DNA from: Pammene aurita
Lineage: Eukaryota; Arthropoda; Insecta; Lepidoptera; Tortricidae
Length of the DNA: 64,000 bases
Direction: 5' to 3'
NCBI GenBank assembly: GCA_947086415.1
Contig: OX352305.1
Location: 8,486,211 to 8,550,210 of the forward strand
Position 1 is the first letter of the stretch. Every line of letters begins with the position of its first letter. Positions 33,391 through 44,136 of the stretch are shown here, in pieces. The notes under the pieces are model-generated. The model saw nothing but the letters and a program-made list of their open reading frames with translations. It was not told the DNA's origin and searched no databases. Made by a program: the position numbers and the translations under genes.

Positions 33391-33628
33391 CGGCCTCCTA
33401 GCCTAGTCGGTAGTGACTCTGCCTACGAAGCAGGAGGTCCCGGGTTCGAATCCTGGTCAGGGCATTTATTTGTGTGTTTATCACAGATATTTGTTCCTGA
33501 GTTATGGATGTTTTCTATGTATTTAAGTATTTATCCATATTTATCTATTATATATATATCGTCGTCTAGTACCCATAACACAAGCCTTATTGAGCTTACC
33601 GTGGGCCTAGGTCGATTTGTGTAAGATT
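33391..33628 (+). mobile_element. tRNA-derived SINE (family 1)
   Basis: The head is tRNA-like: GCCTAGTCGGTAGTGACTC (A box), GCCTACGAAGCAGG (anticodon region reading ACG) and GGTCCCGGGTTCGAATCCTG (B box). The body follows with ATTTGTGTGTTTATCACAGA, GTCGTCTAGTACCCATAACA and GGCCTAGGTCGATTTGTGTA. A (TTTA)n run fills 33629-33674. It is a retroposed copy, not a tRNA gene, because the acceptor stem does not close and the body continues. Further copies are at 38943 and, inverted, 5640. Confidence 0.85.
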
Positions 33629-33763
33629 TATTTATTTATTTATTATCCTGTAATATTTATTTATTTATTTATTATCATAACAATGTTGTTCAGTTCTATT
33701 ATTAGACCGCCTAACTGTAGTTGTGCATAAACCTTGTCTTTTTGTTACATTTCTCACAATTAA

Positions 33764-34265
33764 GGGGCTCCCTGGCGCCAATGACCTTCGAACTGAATCC
33801 CTTAGTTTTCTAATGCTTTTTATAGCTTATCATGTTATCAGTAACGGCCTTAAAGAATTTAGTATCCTATATTTACTTCAACTTTCATTGTTTTCAAGAT
33901 ATTTGACATGAAAATCGAACAATTTTAGGCCAAAAAGTGGTTTTCTGGTCATAACTTTTGTACTTATTAGTTTAAAATTAAAATGTCTCATCAATTTTAG
34001 ATACGTCAAATCGGAATCCTAATATGTAGATTTCGTACATGTAAGATTCTTTACAGCATTCGAATATCGATAAAAGTGTTTTTAGACCATATTTTAAAAA
34101 ATCATAAAAAAATAAGTGCTCATTTATTTCAAAATCCGTCTCTACTGAATGGAGATAAAAGATTCAAGAACCGATAGCCGTTTGCCTTATAATTCTATAT
34201 GTAGTGCAAATGTTGGAATATCGACTCAAAACTGGTCAAAAATTGATAAAAACGCGTGGAGCCCC
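33764..34265. mobile_element. TTAA-flanked MITE with GGGGCTCC ends
   Basis: TTAA at 33760-33763 and 34266-34269 bounds a 502-bp element that starts GGGGCTCCCTGGCGCC and ends with the inverted GGAGCCCC. TTAA duplication is the mark of piggyBac-type insertion. The interior lacks a transposase frame. Confidence 0.6.
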
Positions 34266-34314
34266 TTAAGGGCATATCTCCGTGGTATCGATTCCGCCGC
34301 AGAGACGTGCAATA

Positions 34315-34319
<5 letters not shown>

Positions 34320-34346
<27 letters not shown>
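34320..34346. repeat. (TA)n microsatellite
   Basis: Uninterrupted alternation of T and A over about 27 bp. Confidence 0.9.
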
Positions 34347-34706
34347 CCATTTATTGCCGAGTCACAACAAACTTGTATATAATTTACGAAACAACGCTAT
34401 TTTGGCTCGCATTCTCTCCGACACGTGGGAACTGACTTTGACCCCTATTCTTTATCTTTTGTGCTTTATTAGCATACGCATAGCGCTTTGTTTATTGTCG
34501 GACCTGCGAATATCGCTCGCCTGACCCCAATCTCACCTGTGAGCCGGTGATGGTCGCGTTTTATCTTGTCATTGTACCTAACTGGCGCGATCGACAACAA
34601 GTTTGTTAGTGATTGTCATAAAACGTAAATATGTACGTTGAAAGGCTGACAACACCCAATGACCGGAAAAAAAAATTCAAATTGACAGTTTTTTAGCTAT
34701 AACTAC

Positions 34707-34954
34707 TTCTTTTGGGAAAGTAAAAAAAATATATGTTAATATTCATTATATTTGGAAGAACTTTGTTAATTCCGATACACGATTGGACGAAATCAGCTCG
34801 GTAGAACATAATTTCAAAGTTCCATCTTAATTCTTTTGGGAAAGTAAAAAAAAAATATGTTAATATTCATTATATTTGGAAGAACTTTGTTAATTCCGAT
34901 ACACGATTGGACGAAATCGGCTCGGTAGAACATAATTTCAAAGTTCCATCTTAA
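34707..34954 (+). repeat. Tandem duplication, 124-bp unit
   Basis: TTCTTTTGGGAAAGTAAAAA starts at 34707 and again at 34831. The units end AGTTCCATCTTAA and differ only at a few bases (for example CAGCTCGG against CGGCTCGG and one A-run length), indicating a young duplication. Confidence 0.9.
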
Positions 34955-37829
34955 AAATTAGCTTTGAACAGTGGTATCTTTAGTTTCTTGACTAATACGT
35001 CTGTAATTAAGGACAAAATTCCACCACACTAATACAAAAAACTTCATTATTTTATATTTATCAACTAATGCGTAGTTTTAATTTAATTCATCATTTCGGA
35101 AAATTCGTCCTATTTTTCAGCCACGAATTTTAGCAATGTTCCGTAATTTGGAGAATTCAATACGGGACAGTAGATGGTCCCGTATTTTTACCATTTGGTG
35201 TTATTTAATGATAACTATACGCATTCAATCATCGATTTATAGAGTTAAAAGCGAATCACGCGAAATATCATTGTGACATGATGCAAAACTGAACTTGACA
35301 ATAATTGATTAAGATCAATTGACCAATATAATTATATTAAGAGTTTATTAACGTTTTAAAACCATAGTTTACAGAAATAATTAAAAAGAGAGAACATTCC
35401 GATAAAACACTTGTCCAGGTTTTAAAGTCAACTATGGAAATCGGTGTACTAATATGTGGCCGAAAATTGTATGGCAAATTATCACTTCCCAAACTATTTT
35501 TCCTATAATTTAATTTGGCAGAATCATCAGATAGCATAATATCGTTTCGCGTAGTACCTATTTTTCGCATATTTTTATTTGGCATACTAACCTAACCTAT
35601 GCCAATTGAAAAATTCGCTCAAATAAAACTATGCGAAACAATTCACTTGGTAAACGTAGTTATGCTAACTAAACGTTCTGCTATAATTTAAGTTGTTAGG
35701 AAAATGAAATTAGGCGAAAAGATTTTCGCCGAAATGGCAGTAGGTACACGGATTTGAAGTCATGTTTTTGTTTATTTAGTTGATTATTTGACATTTTAAC
35801 ATATATATGTTGATTTTAAATGCACATATTAAAAAAAAAAATGACTGTCCCGTATATTTATACTTTGAATCCCGTATTTTTACAGCGGTTGCCCCGTAAA
35901 ATAGGAAATCTGATTTGGCAACCCTATGAATACCTCACATTAAACGCACTTAAATTAGCAAGACTATCGAACCGTCTACTATTTTTAGTACATCGAAAGT
36001 ATTAGCGCCAACGCGATACCTTTCCATTTCTAGGAACTCGTAGGAATAGAATTGTATGGAGGCGTCAGGCTCAAACCCATACATCAACTATTGTCTTCAA
36101 CTTTCTCCGTGGTCGTACACGATACAGGCTATGAGGTGAAATCGGTACAATTGCTTTGCTGAACTGATACCGATGACCTCGTATTGGGTGATTCACGAGG
36201 TCGAATTTCTTCATGAAGTGTGATTTGATTAATACTTTTGATTCGTTTGGGGCGGGCGGCGTGTCTCCAAAATGTCGCAGCAAAAATATTGAACATCGAT
36301 TGGCCGTTTTGGTCACTTTTGGTTTGATTAAAGCATCGCACGTGTTTGTTTAAACAAATTACAGAAAGATCAGAATTAACTTGTGTAATGGTTAGGGGCT
36401 CTTTTGAAATCCGAAACCTCCTGATAGCAGCCACAACAATCGAGAAAAATCTCATTAATTCCCTTGCCCAATGAATTTGTGATGTTCCATCACAAAATTG
36501 TTATTATTCACAGTCACAGTCACTGGTGTTTTTTTTTTCATTGTAATGGACGATATATGTCCAATTGTGTTAATCGTCTGGGAATCTGAAGATGCTGATG
36601 AAATCATTCGTCTTGAAGGGATTTCCATCTTGGGCAGGGAGAGAAACTTATCTGATGAGTTGAAAATTTCTTATCACGTTGAAAATTTTTATCGACGTTA
36701 AAAAAGTTTAAAAAGAGAAGCCTGGATCTGTAAGTTACTTTATCGACTGCTACGAAAGCATCCATGTTACATGAGTGCAAGTAATTAATGGTGCCTGGGA
36801 TTTCGTAGACTACGACTATCTATCAGTCTGCCGTAACATGGACATTACCGCTCTCTTATTTATGTCAGCCGTGTGACGAACCTGCAGTGAAACCGCAGCG
36901 AAAGTGTTTACGCAATGCACCCGATGCTAATCACTGAATCAGTGCAAATTGAACTCCTTATTGCCATTGTTGCCCTGCAATAAGGCGCATTGTACATTGA
37001 CAGGGTGTTGACAGTTATGCGTTACTCGAGTCGTTATGCACGCCCGTATTTAACATTTCACTGGTTGGATGAGAACAGCATCAAACGAATAAAATTTATT
37101 TAAATCTATACTTTATCACCATGTTACAGAGTTCTAACTTAGATGCGCTTGGGAATGACTGTGCTCTTTTGCTCGGAATTGTGGCGTATTAGATTCAAAT
37201 AAGTCAAATCATTATTAAGCCTCTTTTGCTCGTACCTATTTTATCATTTACATATTCATTTTCCTCTGACATTGATTTGTTTTGTCACGAAAGGGTTTTC
37301 CTTGAAAGCGGTTAGTAGATCAGGTTTATGATATTAATGATAATATTGTGAATTGTCTGAATTGTTTGCCTTGTGATTGTTTAATATCCTGTCGCTATTG
37401 TTTATAGGCACATAATTAAATACAAACCAGGTTTAGTTGCCAGCCATGATCGATCGTTTGAGGAAAAACAATACTCCAGATCTCGATCATGGGTTCAGTG
37501 TCTAAATGGTACTAATATTTCTCAAATGTATTTGTGTTTGTTTTGACTAAAGGTCCGGTCTCCTAGTTGAGCCAATTCTTCTTGACAAACACGGCTGTTA
37601 TAGAGGCGAAACGAAAAAAAACTGATAAATTTGAACTAGTAACGCAGTATACCTGTTTTAGGTAGATGGAGCCCTTTAAAGTTTGTGGCTTTTTCCACCA
37701 ATCAGTTTTTAGCTGTCTATACAGTAAAACGGAGGTGTCTCGTTAAAATTTTAAAACCTACAGCGTAATTATTTTTGGAATTCTGGTTTACTTTTAAATT
37801 CTCTTCACACGATTGATACCACGGTCCAC
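34955..37829. other. No gene recognised
   Basis: Several open frames of 60-108 codons occur (36129-36455 minus, 36498-36701 plus). The latter reads MDDICPIVLIVWESEDADE and ends KISYHVENFYRR, which might be a transposase start, but no flanking structure supports it. Confidence 0.35.
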
Positions 37830-37832
37830 GAT

Positions 37833-38112
37833 GTGATCGACATCGATTTCCGGATTACGCAACCGTCCCGGCGTCGTGTCGGACCGTCGGACGCAAGCCG
37901 CTTTGGAGAGTGCGCGAAAGTAGGCCGGCTAACTGGGCTACTGGGTGACTCGTACGCGGGTCCAGTTCAGGCCGAAAATCGGCAAGGTGACCAGGCCGTG
38001 TGTACCCATTCCACGGACGTACCGCACGAGCACAGGCCCGATGAATCAGAGCAATACCACCTCCGGATGCCGGAAAACCGCCGGATTTGAAGATCGGTTT
38101 TGCACTGGTTTT
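37833..38112. other. GC-rich island of unknown nature
   Basis: About 280 bp with CGTCCCGGCGTCGTGTCGGA, GACTCGTACGCGGGTCCAG and GGAAAACCGCCGGATTTG is open in several frames on both strands, as high GC favours. It stands out from AT-rich flanks. It could be a decayed exon, a CpG-rich regulatory block or foreign repeat; nothing in the translations is recognisable. Confidence 0.35.
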
Positions 38113-38942
38113 TACCGGCAAAGCGAAAAAAAGAGTTTTGGATCGTGTGTTCTGTCGTAGAATAGAAATCTTTAAACCGATTTTACACTACATGTACATA
38201 ATTGCATTCTGTAACCGTCTTCCAAAATGCAGGATATATACAAACTTGTCGTGTTCCAGTTTTTTAACCTTCTTGTGACTGATATAAATATGAATGATAT
38301 GATATAAGCCGATCCCCTATCGTTAATACCAATACTCTTCGTTGTGGTGTATGGGGTACAGTACGCAAATAGAGATGCAGCACAAATATTTGTGCAATTA
38401 AGGAGAAGTGTTTCTGGCATCAAGGTAGGTAGCATGTTTGCCAGAACTGAGTGAGATAATTTACAATCTGACAGCTAATGGGTTATCCATTATAAGATTT
38501 TCTAACTATTAAAGTCACATAAAAGGCGGTATGTATGTACACAAAGTACACGCATGAAACTCTGCAGCTGGTTCTAATTTAAAAGTGCCAAGAAATTATA
38601 AGAAATTATATAGCATGAGTTACGAAATGACTTAATTGTACACGAATCGAGTACCACTCACAAAAAGTGGTGGAAATTACACATTGCGGTGGTTATATGT
38701 GTAGTTAGTGTGTCACTCTTTAATAGGTGGTCATCAACTGTCCTGCCGTTGATCAATACGAGGAAGGCAAAAGCAGGTATAGTTATTTATATAGCTAACA
38801 ATAACACGTTTCCTAGCAAATTAACCGAGTTTAGGTTTTATTTAAATACTTACTTATGTAAAAATTATCATGTCTCCTTTCTTTTTAAAGTAATTAAATT
38901 AAACCATAAGCGGGTGTAAATAGTTCAGGAGGAAGTAGTTTA
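38113..38942. other. No gene recognised
   Basis: AT-rich sequence between the GC island and the SINE. Confidence 0.4.
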
Positions 38943-39181
38943 ACGGCCCCCTAGCCTAGTCGGTAGTGACCCTGCCTACGAAGCAGAAGGTCCCGGGTTC
39001 GAATCCTGGTCAGGGATCATTTATTTGTGTATTTATCACAGATATTTGTTTCTTAATTATGGATGTTTTCTATGTATTTAAGTATTTATCCATATTTATC
39101 TATTATATATATCGTGGTCTAGTACCCATAACATAAGCCTTATTGAGCTTACCGTGGGCCTAGGTCGATTTGTGTAAGATT
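38943..39181 (+). mobile_element. tRNA-derived SINE (family 1)
   Basis: Near-identical to the copy at 33391: CCTAGCCTAGTCGGTAGTGA, CTGCCTACGAAGCAGAAGGT, CCCGGGTTCGAATCCTGGTC, then the body ending CCTAGGTCGATTTGTGTAAG. The two copies are about 5.5 kb apart on the same strand. Confidence 0.85.
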
Positions 39182-39199
39182 GTGCTGTATTATAATATT

Positions 39200-40023
39200 T
39201 ATTTATTATTTATATTTCTATACGAGAATCAAAAGGAGATACTTTGATCGGTACTGGTTTATGCAGATATTACTTACAACCGGATTTTTCAATGCCCTTA
39301 ACTTTCGAAAAAAGGGAAGAGAATTTGATTTGTGTGTATGCTCGACTAAGAAGCAGAACGACGTCCACTAGTTCACAGGACCATAAGAAGTCACTAAAAT
39401 AACTGTGGTCCTCGCCCTAGAACTTTCGCACGAGTCGCACGACTCTTGTCGACTTCGACCAACAATGTAAATGAGGTTCAGACTCAAAAAAGTCTGAAAT
39501 ATGGCTCGTGAAAATTTGTAACCGGCCAGTCTTATACCGTAACAAGACTGTCAAAGAAAGTACCGCCCGAGTCGTACTTGCCATTGTGGGGCCATTTTTT
39601 TGGGCTGATTGTATATCCCTAGTATTATTTGATCGGAGCGTGTCGAGTATGAATTGCATCGCGTTTCTTTTCCATCGAGTTCGATTGCCTAAACATTGCG
39701 TTGCGTCTTAAGTATGCCGTGGCCTGAACTGGTTCACTAATGTGGATGTTCGGATTGGGATCGCCACTTTTTTTATGTACTTTTACTGTATAACATTCAC
39801 CAGGCCGATAGGTACTGCATTGGAAGCCAATCCTCTTCTTCGATGGTTTCCTTACAATTTTCTAATCCCCGACACTTAACACGTGTCTAATATTGTCTAG
39901 GACCTTTAAATTAACTGGAAACATTTCTATTTAAGTTGATTCTGAATAACTAGTACTATTCACCATAAAAAAATAATTGTCAGAGTAGGTACTTAGTTCT
40001 ACATTTACCATGCATGTTGCCCG
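39200..40023. other. No gene recognised
   Basis: Open frames overlap on both strands near 39417-39711 without coding support. Confidence 0.35.
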
Positions 40024-40485
40024 TATACACCGTGGGCTGGAATAATCCGACAGATCTTAACCACGAATTTCTAAGACCAAAAGAAGGAAAAATATTATGT
40101 GACTTTAGGTCACTTTCGCAAAAGAATTTTTTTTTTCTTTTTTTTTCCATTTTTTGAATGTTTATTGCACATGAAAAGCAAATGTTATTAATAAAATTAT
40201 CGCCTAAAACAAATTGGTACATTTTTTTTTAATTTAGTTTCTGCAAAGTTTTCCTTGTCACTTTGATATCTGTCAATAAGGACGTGTAAACTATGTCCAA
40301 TAGTGGCAACAACGCCATTAGAAAGGCGTTCTGTGATGAGTTATAATAAAGGGTATTTTAAAAAAATTGGTATTAACTCTGAAACTAGGCGTATTCCAGA
40401 AAAGTTTATAGGACATTTTAGTATCTAAATATGATCAGGAATACACTGTTAAAACATGTCTAGTTATATGGGCCCACGGTGTATA
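40024..40485 (-). mobile_element. hAT-like MITE, copy 2 (inverted)
   Basis: It starts TATACACCGTGGGC and ends GCCCACGGTGTATA. Interior words such as AACGCCATTAGAAAGGCGTT, TATCTGTCAATAAGGACGTG and CAAATTGGTACA match copy 1 (1442-1918) in reverse complement. No clear 8-bp duplication was seen here, so the flanks may have been altered. Confidence 0.75.
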
Positions 40486-40805
40486 ACTTTAACAAAAAAA
40501 AGTAAAGACGCAAAATTTTGACACCATATTTGCAGACCCGTAAATGTATATAATAATTTGTCGTAGACTGAAAACGAAATCGAAATCGAATATTTTATTG
40601 TTCTTCATTTTCCATTGACGAATCCGGGCCGTCATAATTGCATATGACAAACATCCGTCAGCATTAATTAACCGATCTTGATTAGTTGCGTGCCTCATAC
40701 TCGTAAAGCATCATAAAACTTACATTAGTAGTTCGCTTTTGTTGTCCAGAGTAAGTTTGACCCCTAGTATCTCTAGTTGTAGCCGTTGTAGGCATTATCG
40801 TTTAA

Positions 40806-41112
40806 TCTAGGAGGTGTCTAGGAGTAAATGATTTGTCGGAATGCATCTTTTACTGAAATACGCTGTTTCCCTTGTCCCTTCTGTTTGGACCGATTTCTCG
40901 ATAGGTATTGGATTGTCGGTGTGGTGGGGTGGCCAAGAAAACTCGCTATTTGATTTGACAGTTCGGGGATCAGGTCGAGCTCCGAAAAGTAATATGGGCA
41001 GGCGGGGCAGGCTAGTAGGTGCGCCATGGTTTGCGATGCCTTGCCGCAGCCACATTGGGTCGAAGGGGCACGGAGCAGTGCTGTCAACACCGCCGCCTAC
41101 TGGGCATCTCAA
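40806..41112 (-). pseudogene. Non-LTR retrotransposon C-terminal fragment
   Basis: The minus strand reads a Cys/His-rich end: CGCGKASQTMAHLLACPACP, then FSELDLIPELSNQIASFLG and a stop at 40818. The pattern C-x-C-G-x4-QTMxHLLxCP is typical of the end of LINE reverse-transcriptase proteins in insects. No upstream part is present. Confidence 0.6.
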
Positions 41113-41294
41113 GTATGAAACTTAAGGCAACCACGACACAAAAAGAAGAAGAAGTTCGGGGATTAATAAATATAATAATTTGAATAAATAAAATAAAATA
41201 AACGTTTACTCAAGCCATGTCCCATATTATTGTTAGTAAAGTACAGACTTATATTAATTAGTGGTAGTAGTAAACGACTTCACAGAGCTGTTGG

Positions 41295-41400
41295 ATCACC
41301 CCAGGAGTCAACACATGTTTGTGATCGATGCGGCAAGAAATGCCGATAGACCAATGGGTCTATATAGCTATCGCAGTCGATGTAGGCTGTAGACTACCTC
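41295..41400 (+). pseudogene. LINE zinc-finger C-terminal remnant
   Basis: The plus strand reads VCDRCGKKCR followed by a broken GLYSHRR-like segment. This is the C2HC-type motif that closes many RTE-related open frames. Stops interrupt it. A short decayed fragment. Confidence 0.4.
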
Positions 41401-42735
41401 CTCAAAATACCTCCTAGATGCTGCAACTTCTTATATCATCAGCAAAGATGCTTTGGCCAATGATGATAGTAGGTATATACAAATTATATAATACCAATTG
41501 ATTTTTCTTTCATATTTATCCTAGTTCCTTTCTGAATATTGTTACGGTTCCTTTCCTGTGATTGAAACAAATTTAGGGACCAAACTATACTAGTGATGAG
41601 CAGTTGAGTACCAAATGTTTGATGAATAAAGGCAGTAATTGGTCAATCTCTTGTATAACGAATGCTTTGTATTTACATGTGGTGTCCTGCATTCAGGCAT
41701 CTGCTAAGCTATTGATGTGATTTCTTGATGGCCTAAAATTAATTTAAGTAGGCTTACATTAAGTTTTAGCAGTTTAGTTTAGCCTCATATTGACCCACAT
41801 TATATAAGTCACACGTCAAGAACATATATTACAATATATGTACATACATCTCATCACAGTCCGGGGCTGATTAGTGAGGAATAAATTGGGTATAATCTTC
41901 TTTGTAACTATGTATGCAAGTGTATTTCGCTTTATGCAGGTTACAGTTTAATTTTTTTTGGCAGGGGTTTGATTGTTGCGAATTAAGAGAATCATCATTT
42001 CGAATTAAGAAATATTTTTTTCGTTTTCAGATTCCTTTATCGGTCTTAAATGCGTTGCGTAGTTTCATTCGTTGATGCCATGATTGAGTATTGTATAGAT
42101 TAGAGAAATGACATATCCATTAGAAAGGAAATATATTTGATCTCTCTATTGTAGATGGCGTGCCGTGAACAATCATATTGATGACGACGATATGTCACGA
42201 CTAGGAACTAGAGAAATGCATTGGAGAAAACGTACTTGAACGGCATACACTCAGTTGCACACATGGTAGAAGAAGACGCAGAGCCGAAAACTTTAGCCGT
42301 CATTCGCTTTTAAAAAGCTAAAATAGGGTTTTCAACGTGCTTCATATCCGTGCAGTGTTTGAGACCTTTCATACGCATGTCATGAACACTGGCTGAAATG
42401 ATACTTCTTGACCGCACCCATAAGGTGATAAGCGATGTGCCAACCCTTCCCTCCTATGCGGTAAGCGCATCGGCAAAAACGAATAGAATAGAGAGAGACA
42501 TAGCGAAACCTCCCCCGGTTTGAGATTTAAAGTGGTGTCTGTAACGTAGTGATGGCGATACCTATTTTTCTTTTAACATGGTTACACAGATATATTACAC
42601 AGTCTCGGCATTTGCCTGTGCAGTATAAAGTTCTCTCATTAGACCTAAAGGTCTGTCATAGCGACGCCGTAACGTTACACGAAGACGGTGTGGTAATTGC
42701 CTATAGGAAAACCGAAAAATGGTGTTCTTTGAAAC
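41401..42735. other. No gene recognised
   Basis: AT-rich sequence. The frame at 42549 has no exon borders. Confidence 0.4.
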
Positions 42736-42751
42736 AAGTTATTGCGATGTG

Positions 42752-43083
42752 ACTTATTGTGAAGCGCTGGTGGCCTGGCGGTAAGACGTCAGACTTTCAA
42801 TCCGAAGGTCTCGGGTTCAAATCCCGGCTCGTACCACTGAGTTTTTCGGAACTTATGTACGATATATCATATGATGATATTTACCAGTCGCTTTTCGGTG
42901 AAGGAAAACATGGTGAGGAAACCGGACCTAGTTCCGGCAAGGACTAGCATCCCCTCTGGGTTTTAGGTTTGATGGCAGTCGCTTTCGTAAAGACTAGTGC
43001 CTACGCCAATTCCTGCGATTAGGTTGCCGAGCGGACCCCACGCTCAATAGAGTAAAAAAGCGGGAACAAACGCTAGGAGGAAG
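42752..43083 (+). mobile_element. tRNA-derived SINE (family 2), full copy with 16-bp target duplication
   Basis: AAGTTATTGCGATGTG occurs at 42736-42751 and again at 43084-43099, exactly flanking the element. The head has an A-box-like TGGTGGCCTGGCGGTAAGAC and a B-box-like GGGTTCAAATCCCGGCTC. The body has TTTTTCGGAACTTATGTACG, CAGTCGCTTTTCGGTGAAGG and ATGGTGAGGAAACCGG. It ends with a GGAGGAAGAAGAGGAAG tail. The perfect duplication shows a recent insertion. Confidence 0.9.
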
Positions 43084-43256
43084 AAGAGGAAGAAGTTATT
43101 GCGATGTGTTTGTGCAGTTATCAGTTACTCAAAATAAAATACACTACCTATAATGCTTTAAAATCAACTACCGCTTGTGTTGAGATGTAGTTTTTCTTAT
43201 ATCCAAAATCGGTCTTATAGTTGCTAAAAGTAAATTCGATAACTCGTATATTACGA

Positions 43257-43318
43257 TTTTTTTAAGATGTCGGAATTGTCGGTCGAAGTCTCTAGTAAGA
43301 TTCCGACATCTTAAAAAA
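43257..43318. repeat. 62-bp hairpin element, copy 2
   Basis: TTTTTTAAGATGTCGGAAT (43258-43276) and its exact complement (43300-43318) form a 19-bp stem with a 23-nt loop. Confidence 0.8.
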
Positions 43319-43489
43319 TTGCCACTATATATTTTTTGACTTTTTCTCTTTGCCCCATTTGTATACCTACGCAGTAGCAGAAGTACCTATCTAAGTGAGT
43401 GAGGTGTGTTCTGAATGATCTTGTCATGCCTTTATTGTTAGGGAAATAAGAGCGTGTGAATGTATTTTTGAATCCTTCACCCACTACCA

Positions 43490-43665
43490 CCCTTGAATGA
43501 ATGAATAAATGCTTTATTGCACACCTAAAAAAAAACAGCACAGTAGAAAAAAAAATACATGAAAAAAAGAGGCAAACAACAGGCGGTCTTATCGCTAATG
43601 AGCGATCTCTTCCAGACAACCTTTGGGTAGCGGAGAAGATAATGCAGAAAAAGTCAATAGGAGGT
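43490..43665 (-). mobile_element. LINE 3' end, minus strand
   Basis: GAATGAATGAATAAATGCTT followed by TATTGCACACC, an A-rich stretch and GGCGGTCTTATCGCTAATGA, GATCTCTTCCAGACAACCTT. I know this as the reversed end of an abundant lepidopteran LINE with an ATTC-repeat tail. Confidence 0.5.
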
Positions 43666-44056
43666 GCAAAAAACTTATATTGAAAACACCTTGTTGTAAC
43701 TTCTATAATATTTATTGTCAACGAAACGTGATTATTCAGGTATATGCGATTGTGGCAGTATTATAGTTATGCTGTTTATTTTGAATGTTATTTTACATAA
43801 GCTCACGTTTCATGTTTCTGAACAACTTGTTTGGCTTCCCAGTTTGCCGGGCAGCCAACCGCTGCCTGATATAGTTAGGTATATTTAGAACTAAAATAAA
43901 CAGTACGTGACATGGCTTTGGTGTTGATTTTGATAGAAGCAAACGTTTGAATAACAACGTTGTTAACTAACCAGTTATTTTAATCGATTAGTAATTGATT
44001 ATATATAAATCTGATCGAAATCTCTTCATACAAATCTAAAAACGAGTTTTTTTTTA
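43666..44056. other. No gene recognised
   Basis: AT-rich sequence without features. Confidence 0.4.
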
Positions 44057-44067
44057 CAAAAACAGTT

Positions 44068-44125
44068 CTGGCCTCGGACACCGGAGGGTTTGGTCACTTT
44101 TTCTGAAGTATATGACATCTATTTT
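44068..44125 (+). mobile_element. 58-bp truncated SINE family 3 insertion with target duplication
   Basis: CAAAAACAGTT lies on both sides (44057-44067 and 44126-44136). The insert starts CTGGCCTCGGACACCGGAGG and ends GAAGTATATGACATCTATTT. It equals the 3' arm of the foldback at 22.6 kb. Confidence 0.85.
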
Positions 44126-44136
44126 CAAAAACAGTT

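Noticed and set aside
33391..33465. tRNA gene with anticodon-like ACG
   Set aside because: A and B boxes are present but the acceptor stem does not close, the sequence continues into a shared SINE body and near-identical copies exist at 38.9 and 5.6 kb.
36498..36701. Frame MDDICPIVLIVWESEDADE as a transposase start
   Set aside because: No following domain, no inverted repeats and no splice donor; kept only as a note.
37855..38121. Minus-strand 88-codon frame in the GC island as a gene
   Set aside because: No homology recognised and the opposite strand is equally open.
42763..42836. Second tRNA gene candidate
   Set aside because: It is the head of a SINE flanked by a 16-bp target duplication.
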